Positions 55,088-63,907 of a DNA stretch of 64,000 nucleotides are shown here, piece after piece. Location: NCBI RefSeq assembly GCF_900489465.1, contig NZ_UEFQ01000024.1, positions 489,310-553,309 of the forward strand. Reading direction: 5' to 3'. Numbering within the stretch: the stretch's first letter is position 1; each line of letters opens with the position of its first letter. A program made the position numbers and the translations under genes. Under the pieces are notes generated by a model, which saw only the letters and a program-made list of their open reading frames with translations, did not search any database and was not told the origin of the DNA. Origin of the DNA: Aequorivita sp. CIP111184. GTDB lineage: Bacteria; Bacteroidota; Bacteroidia; Flavobacteriales; Flavobacteriaceae.

Positions 55088-56374
55088 CTACAATCTTCCA
55101 TCAATTGTACTCTTATCAAAAAAAGCTTTCACATCGAAAACTACACAGGCGCCAGCCTTAAATTGGGCTATGTCAATTTTCGAAAATTCTTTATGTGAAA
55201 CTGTTAAAACGATAGCATCATAGTTCTTTTTCAAACTTGCCTCTTCTGAAATAAGCGAAAGCCCGAACTCACTTTTCACCTCATCTGCATTGGCCCATGG
55301 ATCGTATACATCTATATTCAGATTGTATTTCTGAAGTTCTTCAATTACATCTATTACCTTACTGTTCCTAATATCGGGACAGTTTTCCTTAAAGGTAATG
55401 CCCATCACCAACACGTTGCCGCCCTTTACTTTACAATCTTTACCAATCATAAGCTTAACAACTTCCTGAGCCACATAATTACCCATGCCGTCGTTCATCC
55501 TTCTTCCCGCCAAAATAATCTCTGGGTTATAACCTTCTTCCTGGGCTTTTTGCGCCAAATAATAGGGATCAACTCCTATACAATGGCCGCCAACGAGTCC
55601 TGGCGTGAATTTTAAAAAATTCCACTTGGTAGCCGCAGCTTCCAAAACATCTTGAGTATCAATATTCAAAAGGCGAAAAATTTTGGAAAGCTCGTTTACA
55701 AAGGCAATGTTGATATCGCGTTGTGAATTTTCGATCACCTTTGCTGCTTCGGCAACTTTAATAGATGGAGCCAAATGCGTTCCCGCAGTTATGATGGACG
55801 CATATAGATCATCAATATATTTAGCAGATTCTGGTGTGGAGCCAGAAGTTACCTTTAAAATTTTTGTAACCGTATGTTGCTTGTCGCCTGGATTGATTCG
55901 CTCTGGCGAATAGCCAGCAAAGAAATTCTTATTAAAAGTAAGGTTTGAATGTTCCTCTAAAATAGGAACACAAATATCTTCCGTTACGCCAGGATAGACC
56001 GTAGATTCGTAGATTACCACGTCGCCCTCCTTTAGTATTATACCTATAGTTTCACTCGCTTTTTGAAGCGGAATCAAAACGGGTTGATTGTATTTATTGG
56101 TGGGTGTTGGTACAGTAACAATATATACTGTTGCATTCGCCATTATTGAAGAATCATCGGTAACGATAAGCCCTGAATTCTCGGTTTGCTGCAACGCTTT
56201 TTTTAATTCTTCCGAAGAAAGTTCCAGCGTATTATCAATCCCTTGTTGCAATTGCTGGATTCTTTTTGAATTGATATCAAAACCGATTACTTTATACTTT
56301 TCCGAAAAGGCTGCAGCAAGGGGTAAGCCTACGTAGCCAAGACCTATGATTGCGATTGTAGGGTTTTGTTTCAT
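55088..56374 (-). CDS. UDP-N-acetylglucosamine 6-dehydrogenase (TviB/WbpO-like)
   Basis: 428-residue nucleotide sugar dehydrogenase: NAD site IIGLGYVGLPLAAAFSEKYK at 9-28, VPTPTNKYNQPVLIPL, the STVYPGVTEDICVPILEE motif typical of the TviB/VipA group, and the catalytic cysteine in GGHCIGVDPYYL. Oxidises UDP-GlcNAc or UDP-GalNAc to the uronic acid. The TviB/TviC-type pair supports UDP-GalNAcA production. It starts just after a -7 promoter element at 56430-56437. Confidence 0.9.
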   Translation of the reverse strand: MKQNPTIAIIGLGYVGLPLAAAFSEKYKVIGFDINSKRIQQLQQGIDNTLELSSEELKKALQQTENSGLIVTDDSSIMANATVYIVTVPTPTNKYNQPVLIPLQKASETIGIILKEGDVVIYESTVYPGVTEDICVPILEEHSNLTFNKNFFAGYSPERINPGDKQHTVTKILKVTSGSTPESAKYIDDLYASIITAGTHLAPSIKVAEAAKVIENSQRDINIAFVNELSKIFRLLNIDTQDVLEAAATKWNFLKFTPGLVGGHCIGVDPYYLAQKAQEEGYNPEIILAGRRMNDGMGNYVAQEVVKLMIGKDCKVKGGNVLVMGITFKENCPDIRNSKVIDVIEELQKYNLNIDVYDPWANADEVKSEFGLSLISEEASLKKNYDAIVLTVSHKEFSKIDIAQFKAGACVVFDVKAFFDKSTIDGRL

Positions 56375-56707
56375 TCTATTGATGCTATTTTTCTGTGGTT
56401 AGTTAGGGGCAATGTGTTTCTTTGGTCGGCAAAATTAAGGGTTTTATCGAAATAAGGAGTGTTAAATTTGGCTAAATAAACATCCCTGCCAGCCTGCAGC
56501 CCATCGCTTTTAAATGCAGGAGGTTTTGGATTTACATTGCAGTTTGTGAATAACATCCTCCAGCCTCAACTTCGACAGGCTCAGCACATCGCCTTCAAAT
56601 GGAGGAATTGATTTGGATGAACTTTAGAGTTTGTAGGCAGAAATAAAAAGCCCCCTCTTCGAAGCGCTGCACTGAGCCTCTTGAAGTGAAGGGATTTGGG
56701 GGAGATG
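56375..56707. repeat. Gene-free stretch with dispersed repeats
   Basis: Holds a putative promoter (56430-56437), the second copy (56569-56606) of the 38-bp sequence also at 10543-10580, and a long imperfect hairpin at 56647-56705 (CCCCCTCTTC near one end, GGGGGAG at the other) that carries a related core, GGCTCAGTGCAGCGC, on the minus strand. The hairpin plus T-run on the minus strand could be a terminator in that direction. No gene is supported. Confidence 0.7.
56430..56437 (-). promoter_or_regulatory. Putative -7 promoter element for the dehydrogenase
   Basis: TAATTTTG on the minus strand is a perfect TAnnTTTG match, 55 bp upstream of ATG 56374. No good -33 element is seen at the usual spacing. 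Confidence 0.4.
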
Positions 56708-59176
56708 TTATTTCTTCCTTAAAACCTTCTTCACCCTATCTAAAAGTGTGGGCGGTTTTGCATTTTCGTGATACCCATTTCCGTAGTTTCCATACCCACC
56801 ATAACCATAACCGTAGCCGTAACCATAGCCATATCCGTAGCCTCTGCCTGATTTTTCTACATAATCGTTAAGTACTATGCTAATGTGTTTCACTTCCCCG
56901 GTCTTGTATTTTTCGTTGACGAAAGTGAACATATTTTTATGGGTATAGTTGAAGCGCGCCATATAGAGCGTTGCGTCTGCATGTTTCATCAATTCCAATG
57001 AGTCTGACACAAGACCCAATGGGGGTGAATCTAGAATAATATAGTCATACCGATCTTTTAGTTTGTCTATAAGTTCATCAAGTTTTTCGCTGATTAAAAG
57101 TTCCGATGGATTCGGAGGGATTGGTCCAGAAGGAATTACGTCCAGATATTCAATTTCAGTCTTACTAATTATGTCATCAACATTTACTTCATTAATAAGA
57201 TAGTTCACAACCCCTATGGAATTATTTATATTGAAATCTCCAAAGATTTTAGGCTTTCTTAGGTCTAGACCGACCAATACTGTTTTTTTCTCACTTAAAG
57301 CAAAAACAGAAGCAAGGTTGATGGAGCAGAAGGTTTTTCCTTCCCCGCTTACCGAACTTGTTACAAGCACTGTCTTCGCTCCTTTTATTCCCTGTTTTTT
57401 ATAAATAAATTGCAAACTGGATCGCAGTGCCCTGAATGCTTCAGCAATTGCTGATTTAGGCTTATTAATTACAACAAGGTTATTATCCATATGGCTTTTA
57501 CCAAGAATACCAAGCAATGGAATGGGCGTAATTCGCTCCAACTCTTTGACATTACTGATTTTAGTATCAAAGAACACCCGCACAAAGACAAACAATAAGG
57601 GAATGAAAAGCCCAAGAAGACCTGCCATCATATAGTTTAATTGCGTATTGGGGCCTATTTGGCCACCGCCTGTATCTTTAGCGGAATCTATAATCATTAC
57701 ATCACTAACATTGGCGGCCTTTACCAAACCTGCCTCACTGCGTTTTGCCAAAAACAGGTTGTAAGTGCCTTGGCTTAGATTGTAACGACGCTCAATATTT
57801 AGAAGATCCTGTTGCTCTTTGGGCAGTTTTCTAATTTCACCTTCGTAACGACCTATATCGCTATTAATAGAACTGAGCTCTTGGTTTTTTAGACTTTTTG
57901 AGGAGCGTATATTTTCAAGTAAAACCGCCTTAACAGCGTCAATCTGTCTATCAATGTCATTGAAAATAGGTGCGCCTTCCTTAAAGGAATATTGAAGTTT
58001 GTTCCGCTCTTGAGCGAGAGCTACTATTTTTCCAACACCACTCACAATACTAGCCTCAGAAATACCCGCCACTGATGGCGCAGGTACATCTCTGTAATCG
58101 GAGCGGTTTATAAGATAATCCTGCAACGTATTAAAATAGTTCAGTTCACGATTAACTGATTCTTTCCGAAGGTCTAATCCGTTAAGTTTTGAGTTTATTT
58201 CCGAACCCTCACTTTGAAGGTCAAAGATGGCATTTTTATTTTTGAATTTATTAAGCTCATCTTCCACATTGGAAAGCTCCGTAGATTTTATGGCAAGACT
58301 GCTATCGATGAATTTAATGGTTTTGGTGGCGAACAGGTTCTTGCGTTCCAGCATATCTTCACTGAGCACTTCTACAGAAGTGTTTAAATAATCCACCAAT
58401 TTAGCCTTGTTATCTCCGGTAAGCCTCATTTTTAAAACCGAAGACCCTTTGCTATCGGGATCAACGCGGATGTTGAGATATTTTTTTACGATACCGTCAT
58501 AATTCCTAAAAACAATATAATATGGCGTTCCCGGTTTTGAGACCACATCGGGATTCGGCATAAATGTTCCATTAAAAAAAGGTAAGGATATAGGCTGCCC
58601 TATTTTGAAATCTTTAGAAAATTCACCTGCATCCACAAACTTGCTATATTTTTCCTTTGTGGCATAATTTTGAAGTGGAATATTTCTGGCGTCTTCAAAG
58701 GCAACACTTAAATTGAAATTTACTGAATCCTTAAAAACCACTTTTATTTGCTGGTTAAGCATTTGCGGTTTTGTAGTATCAACTTCCACAAAAAATGGCG
58801 TTTGTTTATATGCATCAACTTGTTGATATTTTCCCTCGCGTAGATAGCTCATATAATATTGCAGCCTCTCCACAACTTTTTCGTTATGCGATCGGGATTG
58901 CAGGATAATAACGGCTGTATTTACTTTATCGGTAGTGCCACCCCAATTGAAGGTTAAACTTGTATTGGTTGTAAAAAAAGGGTTTTGGTCATCCTTGATG
59001 GAAACCAAGTTTTCCATTTGGTATATGGGTAATTTGCGAACATTAACGTAATAAGCAATTGAAAAAGCAATTGCCAAGGAAATAAGAAATAACGGCCAGT
59101 GGCGTAAAAGCTTAAAGAGAAAACCTTTAAAATCAAAGGTAGTATGGGTTTCGTTTATTTCGAATTCCTCGCTCAT
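56708..59176 (-). CDS. Polysaccharide co-polymerase / tyrosine autokinase Wzc
   Basis: 822-residue inner-membrane protein controlling chain length and export. Wzz-type N-terminus with membrane helices near residues 28-46 and near 515-535, a long helical periplasmic region, then a BY-kinase: Walker A SGEGKT at 610-615, Walker A' VLVGLDLRKP at 633-642, Walker B YIILDSPP at 712-719. The tyrosine tail (780-802) has seven consecutive GY pairs and ten tyrosines in all, coded by a 6-nt tandem repeat. It is transcribed right after wza. Confidence 0.95.
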   Translation of the reverse strand: MSEEFEINETHTTFDFKGFLFKLLRHWPLFLISLAIAFSIAYYVNVRKLPIYQMENLVSIKDDQNPFFTTNTSLTFNWGGTTDKVNTAVIILQSRSHNEKVVERLQYYMSYLREGKYQQVDAYKQTPFFVEVDTTKPQMLNQQIKVVFKDSVNFNLSVAFEDARNIPLQNYATKEKYSKFVDAGEFSKDFKIGQPISLPFFNGTFMPNPDVVSKPGTPYYIVFRNYDGIVKKYLNIRVDPDSKGSSVLKMRLTGDNKAKLVDYLNTSVEVLSEDMLERKNLFATKTIKFIDSSLAIKSTELSNVEDELNKFKNKNAIFDLQSEGSEINSKLNGLDLRKESVNRELNYFNTLQDYLINRSDYRDVPAPSVAGISEASIVSGVGKIVALAQERNKLQYSFKEGAPIFNDIDRQIDAVKAVLLENIRSSKSLKNQELSSINSDIGRYEGEIRKLPKEQQDLLNIERRYNLSQGTYNLFLAKRSEAGLVKAANVSDVMIIDSAKDTGGGQIGPNTQLNYMMAGLLGLFIPLLFVFVRVFFDTKISNVKELERITPIPLLGILGKSHMDNNLVVINKPKSAIAEAFRALRSSLQFIYKKQGIKGAKTVLVTSSVSGEGKTFCSINLASVFALSEKKTVLVGLDLRKPKIFGDFNINNSIGVVNYLINEVNVDDIISKTEIEYLDVIPSGPIPPNPSELLISEKLDELIDKLKDRYDYIILDSPPLGLVSDSLELMKHADATLYMARFNYTHKNMFTFVNEKYKTGEVKHISIVLNDYVEKSGRGYGYGYGYGYGYGYGGYGNYGNGYHENAKPPTLLDRVKKVLRKK

Positions 59177-59181
59177 ATTTT

Positions 59182-59976
59182 CTATAATCGGGTGAACAAC
59201 AATATTGTTGTAACCAAGGCTGTGGTTATGGAAATAATTGTTGTGAATGACTGTAGACCTGTGGTTCCAGTACCCAAAGATTTTTGTGGTAGCGGATTAA
59301 TTAAAATCAGGTCATTCGGTTTTACGTAGTAATAGGGCGAGTTCATCGCGTCAAGCTTGGTAAGATCTATATGATGTACTTTCTGCCCCGCAGGATATTG
59401 GCGAATAATCACAACATCACTTCTATCTCCCGTAAGAGTTATATCGCCACTATTGGCTATAGCTTCCATAATGCTTACTTGGTCACGGTAAATTATTCTG
59501 GAACCCGGACCGCCAATTTCTCCATTAATAGTATAACGGATTCCTGCCAGTTTAACCGTTACAAAAACATTTGCTTCCGCTTTAAAATAATCTTGCAATA
59601 AGCGTTCTTCCAGCTTTTCCCGAACCTCATCAACGGTATAACCCAAAACATTCATTTCGCCTAAACTAGGGATACGGATGTTGCCGTGATCATCTACCAC
59701 AAAACCGTCATAATACAATCTTTCCTCTCCCGTAGCATTCGGGTTGGCATCGCTAATAGGATTAAAAATACCCACAGTCTCTTGGTCCAAGGCCTTTACG
59801 CGAATACTCAATAAATCGTTTATTTGAAGTCGATATGGTTCCTGTCTTTTTCTTAAAAGTGCTAATGTATCTGTATTACTGGTGTTTTCTTGTAGATAAG
59901 TAAGTTGCTTGGTGGTTACACACGAAGTGGCGCACAAGGCGACAATTAAAAACAGCAATACATACGTAAGCTTCAT
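59182..59976 (-). CDS. Outer-membrane polysaccharide export protein Wza
   Basis: 264-residue lipoprotein. Signal MKLTYVLLFLIVALCATSC with lipidated C19. Polysaccharide export domain (PYRLQINDLLSIRVKAL), then SLBB-type regions (GNIRIPSLGEMNVLGYTVDE, YTINGEIGGPGSRIIY), and a C-terminal hydrophobic helix that forms the outer-membrane pore in relatives. I start at ATG 59976, because the upstream ATG at 60000 lies inside the promoter's -7 element region. First gene of the 49-kb locus. Confidence 0.92.
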   Translation of the reverse strand: MKLTYVLLFLIVALCATSCVTTKQLTYLQENTSNTDTLALLRKRQEPYRLQINDLLSIRVKALDQETVGIFNPISDANPNATGEERLYYDGFVVDDHGNIRIPSLGEMNVLGYTVDEVREKLEERLLQDYFKAEANVFVTVKLAGIRYTINGEIGGPGSRIIYRDQVSIMEAIANSGDITLTGDRSDVVIIRQYPAGQKVHHIDLTKLDAMNSPYYYVKPNDLILINPLPQKSLGTGTTGLQSFTTIISITTALVTTILLFTRL

Positions 59977-59997
59977 AAAGATAGGGTTGTTAATGGA

Positions 59998-60028
59998 CAA
60001 ATATAAAGTAACGTATTTAATAATGAAA
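59998..60028 (-). promoter_or_regulatory. Putative promoter of the polysaccharide locus
   Basis: On the minus strand a -33-like TTTC (60025-60028), a 19-bp spacer, then TATATTTG (59998-60005), a perfect match to the -7 consensus TAnnTTTG. This is the spacing seen for Bacteroidota sigma-A promoters. Transcription would start near 59990, ahead of the wza start at 59976. Confidence 0.6.
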
Positions 60029-60087
60029 CATATTTTCGGGAAAGCGGGGTTTTTAGAAAATAGAACAAAGAATAGAGAGAAAAGAAT

Positions 60088-60117
60088 GGTTCAAGGTTCA
60101 AGGTTCAAGGCTTCAAA
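60088..60117. repeat. Heptamer array (GGTTCAA)x3
   Basis: Three exact GGTTCAA units and a degenerate fourth, in the divergent gap between wza and the ABC-F gene. A second patch, ATTCATT/AATCATT/ATTCATT, is at 60224-60252. Confidence 0.8.
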
Positions 60118-60281
60118 CCTGAAATCCAAGAACAGCAAAATAAAAATAAAAACAATAGTAGCAACAGAATCCATAACATGGATACCATCCACAGTCCCAA
60201 ACCAACCAAATCTTCCCAACAAATTATTCATTAATCATTATTCATTAAACATTTACAGTACTTTTGCCGAAAATCTAAACC

Positions 60282-62153
60282 GTGAATTACCTTTCAGTAG
60301 AAAATATCTCCAAATCCTTCGGGATGCGGGTTTTGTTTGAAAATATTTCCTTCGGAGTAAACGAAGGACAAAAAATAGGCTTCGTAGCTAAAAATGGAAC
60401 GGGGAAAACCTCCCTTCTAAATATAATTGCCGGAAATGACAAAGCAGATACCGGTAATGTAGTATTCAGAAAAGGTTTAAAAATAGCCTATCTCCCACAG
60501 GAACCAGATTTGGATCCAAAATTAACTGTGGAGCAAACAATTTTTTCTTCAGATAATCCAATCCTGAAAATAATTGAGGCTTACGAACACGCCATTGAAA
60601 ATCCGGACGATTCCGAAGCCTATCACAAAGCTTTCGACGCGATGGATGCTCATCACGCTTGGGATTTTGAAACGCGTTACAAGCAGATTCTGTTTAAACT
60701 GAAAATGGAAGATTTGCACGCAAAGGTTTCCACGCTCAGCGGCGGACAGAAAAAACGTTTGGCTTTGGCGAATGCGCTTCTAACCAAGCCTGATTTATTA
60801 ATAATGGATGAGCCTACCAACCATTTAGATCTTGAAATGATAGAGTGGCTGGAAAATCTTTTCGCCAAGGAAAATTTCACCCTATTTATGGTTACGCACG
60901 ACCGGTATTTTCTGGAACGCGTCTGCAACGAAATTGTGGAATTGGATGAAGGAGTTCTTTACAGTTATAAAGGAAACTATAGCTATTACCTTGAAAAGCG
61001 CGATGCTCGTATAGAAAACGAAGTCACCGAAACTGGGAAAGCAAAACAACTATTTAAAAAGGAATTGGATTGGATGCGCCGCCAACCCAAAGCACGAACT
61101 ACCAAAAGTAAAAGCCGTATTGACGATTTCCACGAAATAAAGGATCGTGCAAGTAAACGCCGTAACGATCACCAAGTACAACTAGAACTGAACATGGAGC
61201 GTATGGGCACCAAAGTGGTGGAGTTGCATAAAATATCAAAATCGTTTGGCGATAAATTACTGCTAGACAAATTTGAATACAACTTCAATCGCGGCGAACG
61301 GGTTGGAATTATTGGAAAAAATGGAACCGGAAAATCTACGTTTTTAAATATTTTAACCGGGGCCTTAAAACCAGATTCGGGAAAGGTTGTTGTAGGTGAA
61401 ACGGTTCAATTTGGTTATTACACCCAAGCTGGAATCAACATTAAAGATGGGCAGAAAGTGATTGACGTAATTCGTGAATATGGGGATTACATTCCATTGA
61501 AAAAAGGACGACAGATTTCTGCTTCGCAGCTTTTGGAGCGTTTTCTCTTTGATCCCAAAAAGCAATATGACTTTGTTGAAAAACTGAGCGGTGGAGAACG
61601 CAAACGTCTTTACTTATGTACCGTTTTAATCAAAAATCCAAACTTTCTAATTCTTGATGAGCCTACAAACGATCTTGATATTGTTACCCTAAATGTTTTG
61701 GAAAGTTTTCTTTTAGATTTTCCTGGCTGTCTGCTAGTAGTGAGTCACGACCGTTATTTTATGGATAAAATTGTGGATCACCTTTTTGTTTTCAGAGGAA
61801 ATGCGGAAGTAGAAGATTTTCCAGGAAATTATTCAGATTTTAGGGTTTATGAAGATAGCAACATTCAAGAAAAACGTGAGGCTAGTGAGACAGCACCTAA
61901 GGCTAAAAAAGATTGGAAGCAAGATTCAAGTCCTGCAAAACTAAATTACAACGAGCAAAAGGAATACAACAAACTGGAAAAGGAAATAGCGAACCTGGAA
62001 AAAAATAGAGAGGAGCTTCAAAATAAATTCGCCACCGAAAACTGGGATGGAGCAGAAATTGACAAACAATCAATAAAACTTCAGGAAATTATAGATAAAA
62101 TTGAAAAACAAACCGAGCGTTGGTTTGAATTGTCAGCAAAAATGGGGCAATAA
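60282..62153 (+). CDS. ABC-F family ATPase (Uup-like)
   Basis: 623-residue soluble protein with two ABC domains and no membrane part. Domain 1: Walker A AKNGTGKT at 36-43, signature LSGGQKKRLALANALL, Walker B LLIMDEPTNHLDL. Linker region rich in charged residues (DWMRRQPKARTTKSKSRI). Domain 2: IIGKNGTGKSTFL, LSGGERKRLYLCTVL, FLILDEPTNDLDI. C-terminal coiled coil from about residue 555. ABC-F proteins act on ribosomes; the exact role is unknown. Starts at GTG. Confidence 0.93.
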   Translation: MNYLSVENISKSFGMRVLFENISFGVNEGQKIGFVAKNGTGKTSLLNIIAGNDKADTGNVVFRKGLKIAYLPQEPDLDPKLTVEQTIFSSDNPILKIIEAYEHAIENPDDSEAYHKAFDAMDAHHAWDFETRYKQILFKLKMEDLHAKVSTLSGGQKKRLALANALLTKPDLLIMDEPTNHLDLEMIEWLENLFAKENFTLFMVTHDRYFLERVCNEIVELDEGVLYSYKGNYSYYLEKRDARIENEVTETGKAKQLFKKELDWMRRQPKARTTKSKSRIDDFHEIKDRASKRRNDHQVQLELNMERMGTKVVELHKISKSFGDKLLLDKFEYNFNRGERVGIIGKNGTGKSTFLNILTGALKPDSGKVVVGETVQFGYYTQAGINIKDGQKVIDVIREYGDYIPLKKGRQISASQLLERFLFDPKKQYDFVEKLSGGERKRLYLCTVLIKNPNFLILDEPTNDLDIVTLNVLESFLLDFPGCLLVVSHDRYFMDKIVDHLFVFRGNAEVEDFPGNYSDFRVYEDSNIQEKREASETAPKAKKDWKQDSSPAKLNYNEQKEYNKLEKEIANLEKNREELQNKFATENWDGAEIDKQSIKLQEIIDKIEKQTERWFELSAKMGQ

Positions 62154-62202
62154 GCTTCAAGCAATAGGCTATAGGCAGTAAGTATTAGATATATAGAATT
62201 TG

Positions 62203-62210
62203 TATTTTTG
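62203..62210 (+). promoter_or_regulatory. Putative -7 promoter element
   Basis: TATTTTTG is a perfect TAnnTTTG match, 25 bp before the chosen ATG 62235 of the methyltransferase. It also covers the TTG at 62208 that the longest frame would use as its start, which argues against that start. Confidence 0.5.
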
Positions 62211-62234
62211 CCTAAAGTATACAGCTATAAAAAA

Positions 62235-63011
62235 ATGATTCACCAATCAAAAAGCTATATAAAATTTGTTCGGCTTTCAAAAAACAAGCACGGCGTCCAT
62301 TCGCCTTTTGTTTATGATTTGGTGACAAAATGTTTCAACGATAAAACCAAATATCCTGAATATCATATTTTAAAATCCTACCGAAAAGCATTACGAAGCG
62401 ATCCTTCAATGATTGAAATGAAGGATTTTGGTCAAGGTTCGCGAGTCTTTAAAGGTAATGCCCGCAAAGTTTCGTCAGTTGTAAAAAATGCAGGGATGAA
62501 AAAGAAGCGGCAAAAAATGCTCTTCCGATTAGCTTCCTATTTTAAAAGTGAAAATATTTTGGAACTGGGCACTTCACTGGGGCTTGGAACTGTAGCTCTT
62601 TCTGTTTCAAATGAATTTGCCGCTATCCACACTGTGGAGGGTTGTCCCAATACATTAAGAAAGGCACAGGATAATTTTGAAAAATTCAATCTGCATAATA
62701 TTGAAATCCACCAAAAAGTTTTTAAAGACTTTCTTGCAGCCAATGTTTTAGAAAAATACGATCTCATTTTTATAGATGGCGACCACAATGGCGAACGGAC
62801 TTTAGGCTATTTTAAATCGCTTTTAAAAAATGTGCACAATGATTCCGTACTAATTTTTGACGATATTTACTGGAGCAAAGATATGACGGCCGCTTGGCAA
62901 CAAATAATAGCGGACGAAAATGTTACTGTTAGCATCGACACTTTTCAATGGGGAATGGTCTTTTTTAGAAAAGAACAACCGAAGCAACATTTTGTAATAC
63001 GAGTTGGTTGA
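62235..63011 (+). CDS. O-methyltransferase-like SAM-dependent methyltransferase
   Basis: 258 residues from ATG 62235: N-terminal KNKHGVHSPFVYDLVTKCF, the motif HGVHSPFV typical of this Bacteroidota group, then SAM motif ILELGTSLGLGTVALS, HTVEGCPNTLRKAQ, and DLIFIDGDHNGERTLGYF, as in class I O-methyltransferases. Substrate unknown. A TTG at 62208 opens the same frame but lies in a promoter-like element. Confidence 0.83.
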   Translation: MIHQSKSYIKFVRLSKNKHGVHSPFVYDLVTKCFNDKTKYPEYHILKSYRKALRSDPSMIEMKDFGQGSRVFKGNARKVSSVVKNAGMKKKRQKMLFRLASYFKSENILELGTSLGLGTVALSVSNEFAAIHTVEGCPNTLRKAQDNFEKFNLHNIEIHQKVFKDFLAANVLEKYDLIFIDGDHNGERTLGYFKSLLKNVHNDSVLIFDDIYWSKDMTAAWQQIIADENVTVSIDTFQWGMVFFRKEQPKQHFVIRVG

Positions 63012-63146
63012 TGGAAGTAAGAAGTTGGAAGTATGAAGTTGGAAGTATGAAGTTGGAAATACGAAATACAAAGTTGGAAGTGCGAAGTTTAAAATTAATT
63101 TTCCGCTAATTCCTTTTCACTTTTAACTTTTAACTTTGAGCTTTAA
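63012..63146. repeat. Heptamer-type repeats after the methyltransferase gene
   Basis: 63012-63090 repeats a 14-nt unit (GTTGGAAGTATGAA, two 7-nt halves); 63112-63146 repeats CTTTTAA. Both keep the 7-nt period. Confidence 0.85.
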
Positions 63147-63168
63147 GCTAAATCTGTAACAACCCACG

Positions 63169-63176
63169 TACCTTTG
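63169..63176 (+). promoter_or_regulatory. Putative -7 promoter element for the LolD-like gene
   Basis: TACCTTTG is a perfect TAnnTTTG match, 29 bp before the start at 63206. No clear -33 element is seen. Confidence 0.5.
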
Positions 63177-63205
63177 CGTCCTATAAAGCACACTGAAAAA
63201 CGAAT

Positions 63206-63907
63206 ATGAGTTTAGTTATAAAAATTCGAAATATCACTAGAGATTTTCCACTTGGAAATGAAATAGTTAAAGTTTTAAAAGGAATCGATCTTGATATTGA
63301 GCGCGGTGAATACGTAGCATTAATGGGACCTTCTGGTTCTGGAAAATCAACACTGATGAACCTTTTGGGATGTTTGGACACGCCTACTTCCGGCAGTTAT
63401 GAACTTAACGGAAAAGACGTTAGCAATATGACCGATGATGAATTGGCCGAAATTAGAAACAAAGAAATCGGCTTCGTTTTTCAAACTTTTAACCTTCTGC
63501 CCCGCACCACTGCCCTTGAAAATGTGGCACTGCCAATGATTTATGCAGGCGCTTCAAAAAGTGAACGTACCGAACGCGCTAAACAAGTATTGACAGATGT
63601 TGGTCTTGCGGACAGAATGGATCACAAACCCAATCAACTTTCAGGCGGACAAAGGCAGCGTGTGGCTGTAGGACGTGCATTGGTGAACAAACCTTCCATT
63701 ATTTTAGCTGATGAGCCCACAGGGAATTTAGATTCAAAGACTTCGGAAGAAATAATGAACCTTTTCAATGATATACACAAAGCTGGTAACACCGTTATAC
63801 TTGTAACCCACGAAGAGGAAATCGCGGAAAATGCACATAGAATCATTCGGCTTCGGGATGGAGTTGTTGAAAGCGATACTAAGAAGGAAGTAGTGAGTAG
63901 TGAGTAG
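63206..63907 (+). CDS. ABC transporter ATP-binding protein, LolD/MacB-like
   Basis: 233 residues: Walker [10 protein letters not shown] at about 43-51, Q-loop [20 protein letters not shown], signature [17 protein letters not shown], Walker [16 protein letters not shown], switch VTHEEE. This is the LolD/MacB group, which works with an FtsX-type permease; no permease gene is in the window. The last codons and stop lie in a heptamer array. Confidence 0.9.
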   Translation: MSLVIKIRNITRDFPLGNEIVKVLKGIDLDIERGEYVALMGPSGSGKSTLMNLLGCLDTPTSGSYELNGKDVSNMTDDELAEIRNKEIGFVFQTFNLLPRTTALENVALPMIYAGASKSERTERAKQVLTDVGLADRMDHKPNQLSGGQRQRVAVGRALVNKPSIILADEPTGNLDSKTSEEIMNLFNDIHKAGNTVILVTHEEEIAENAHRIIRLRDGVVESDTKKEVVSSE

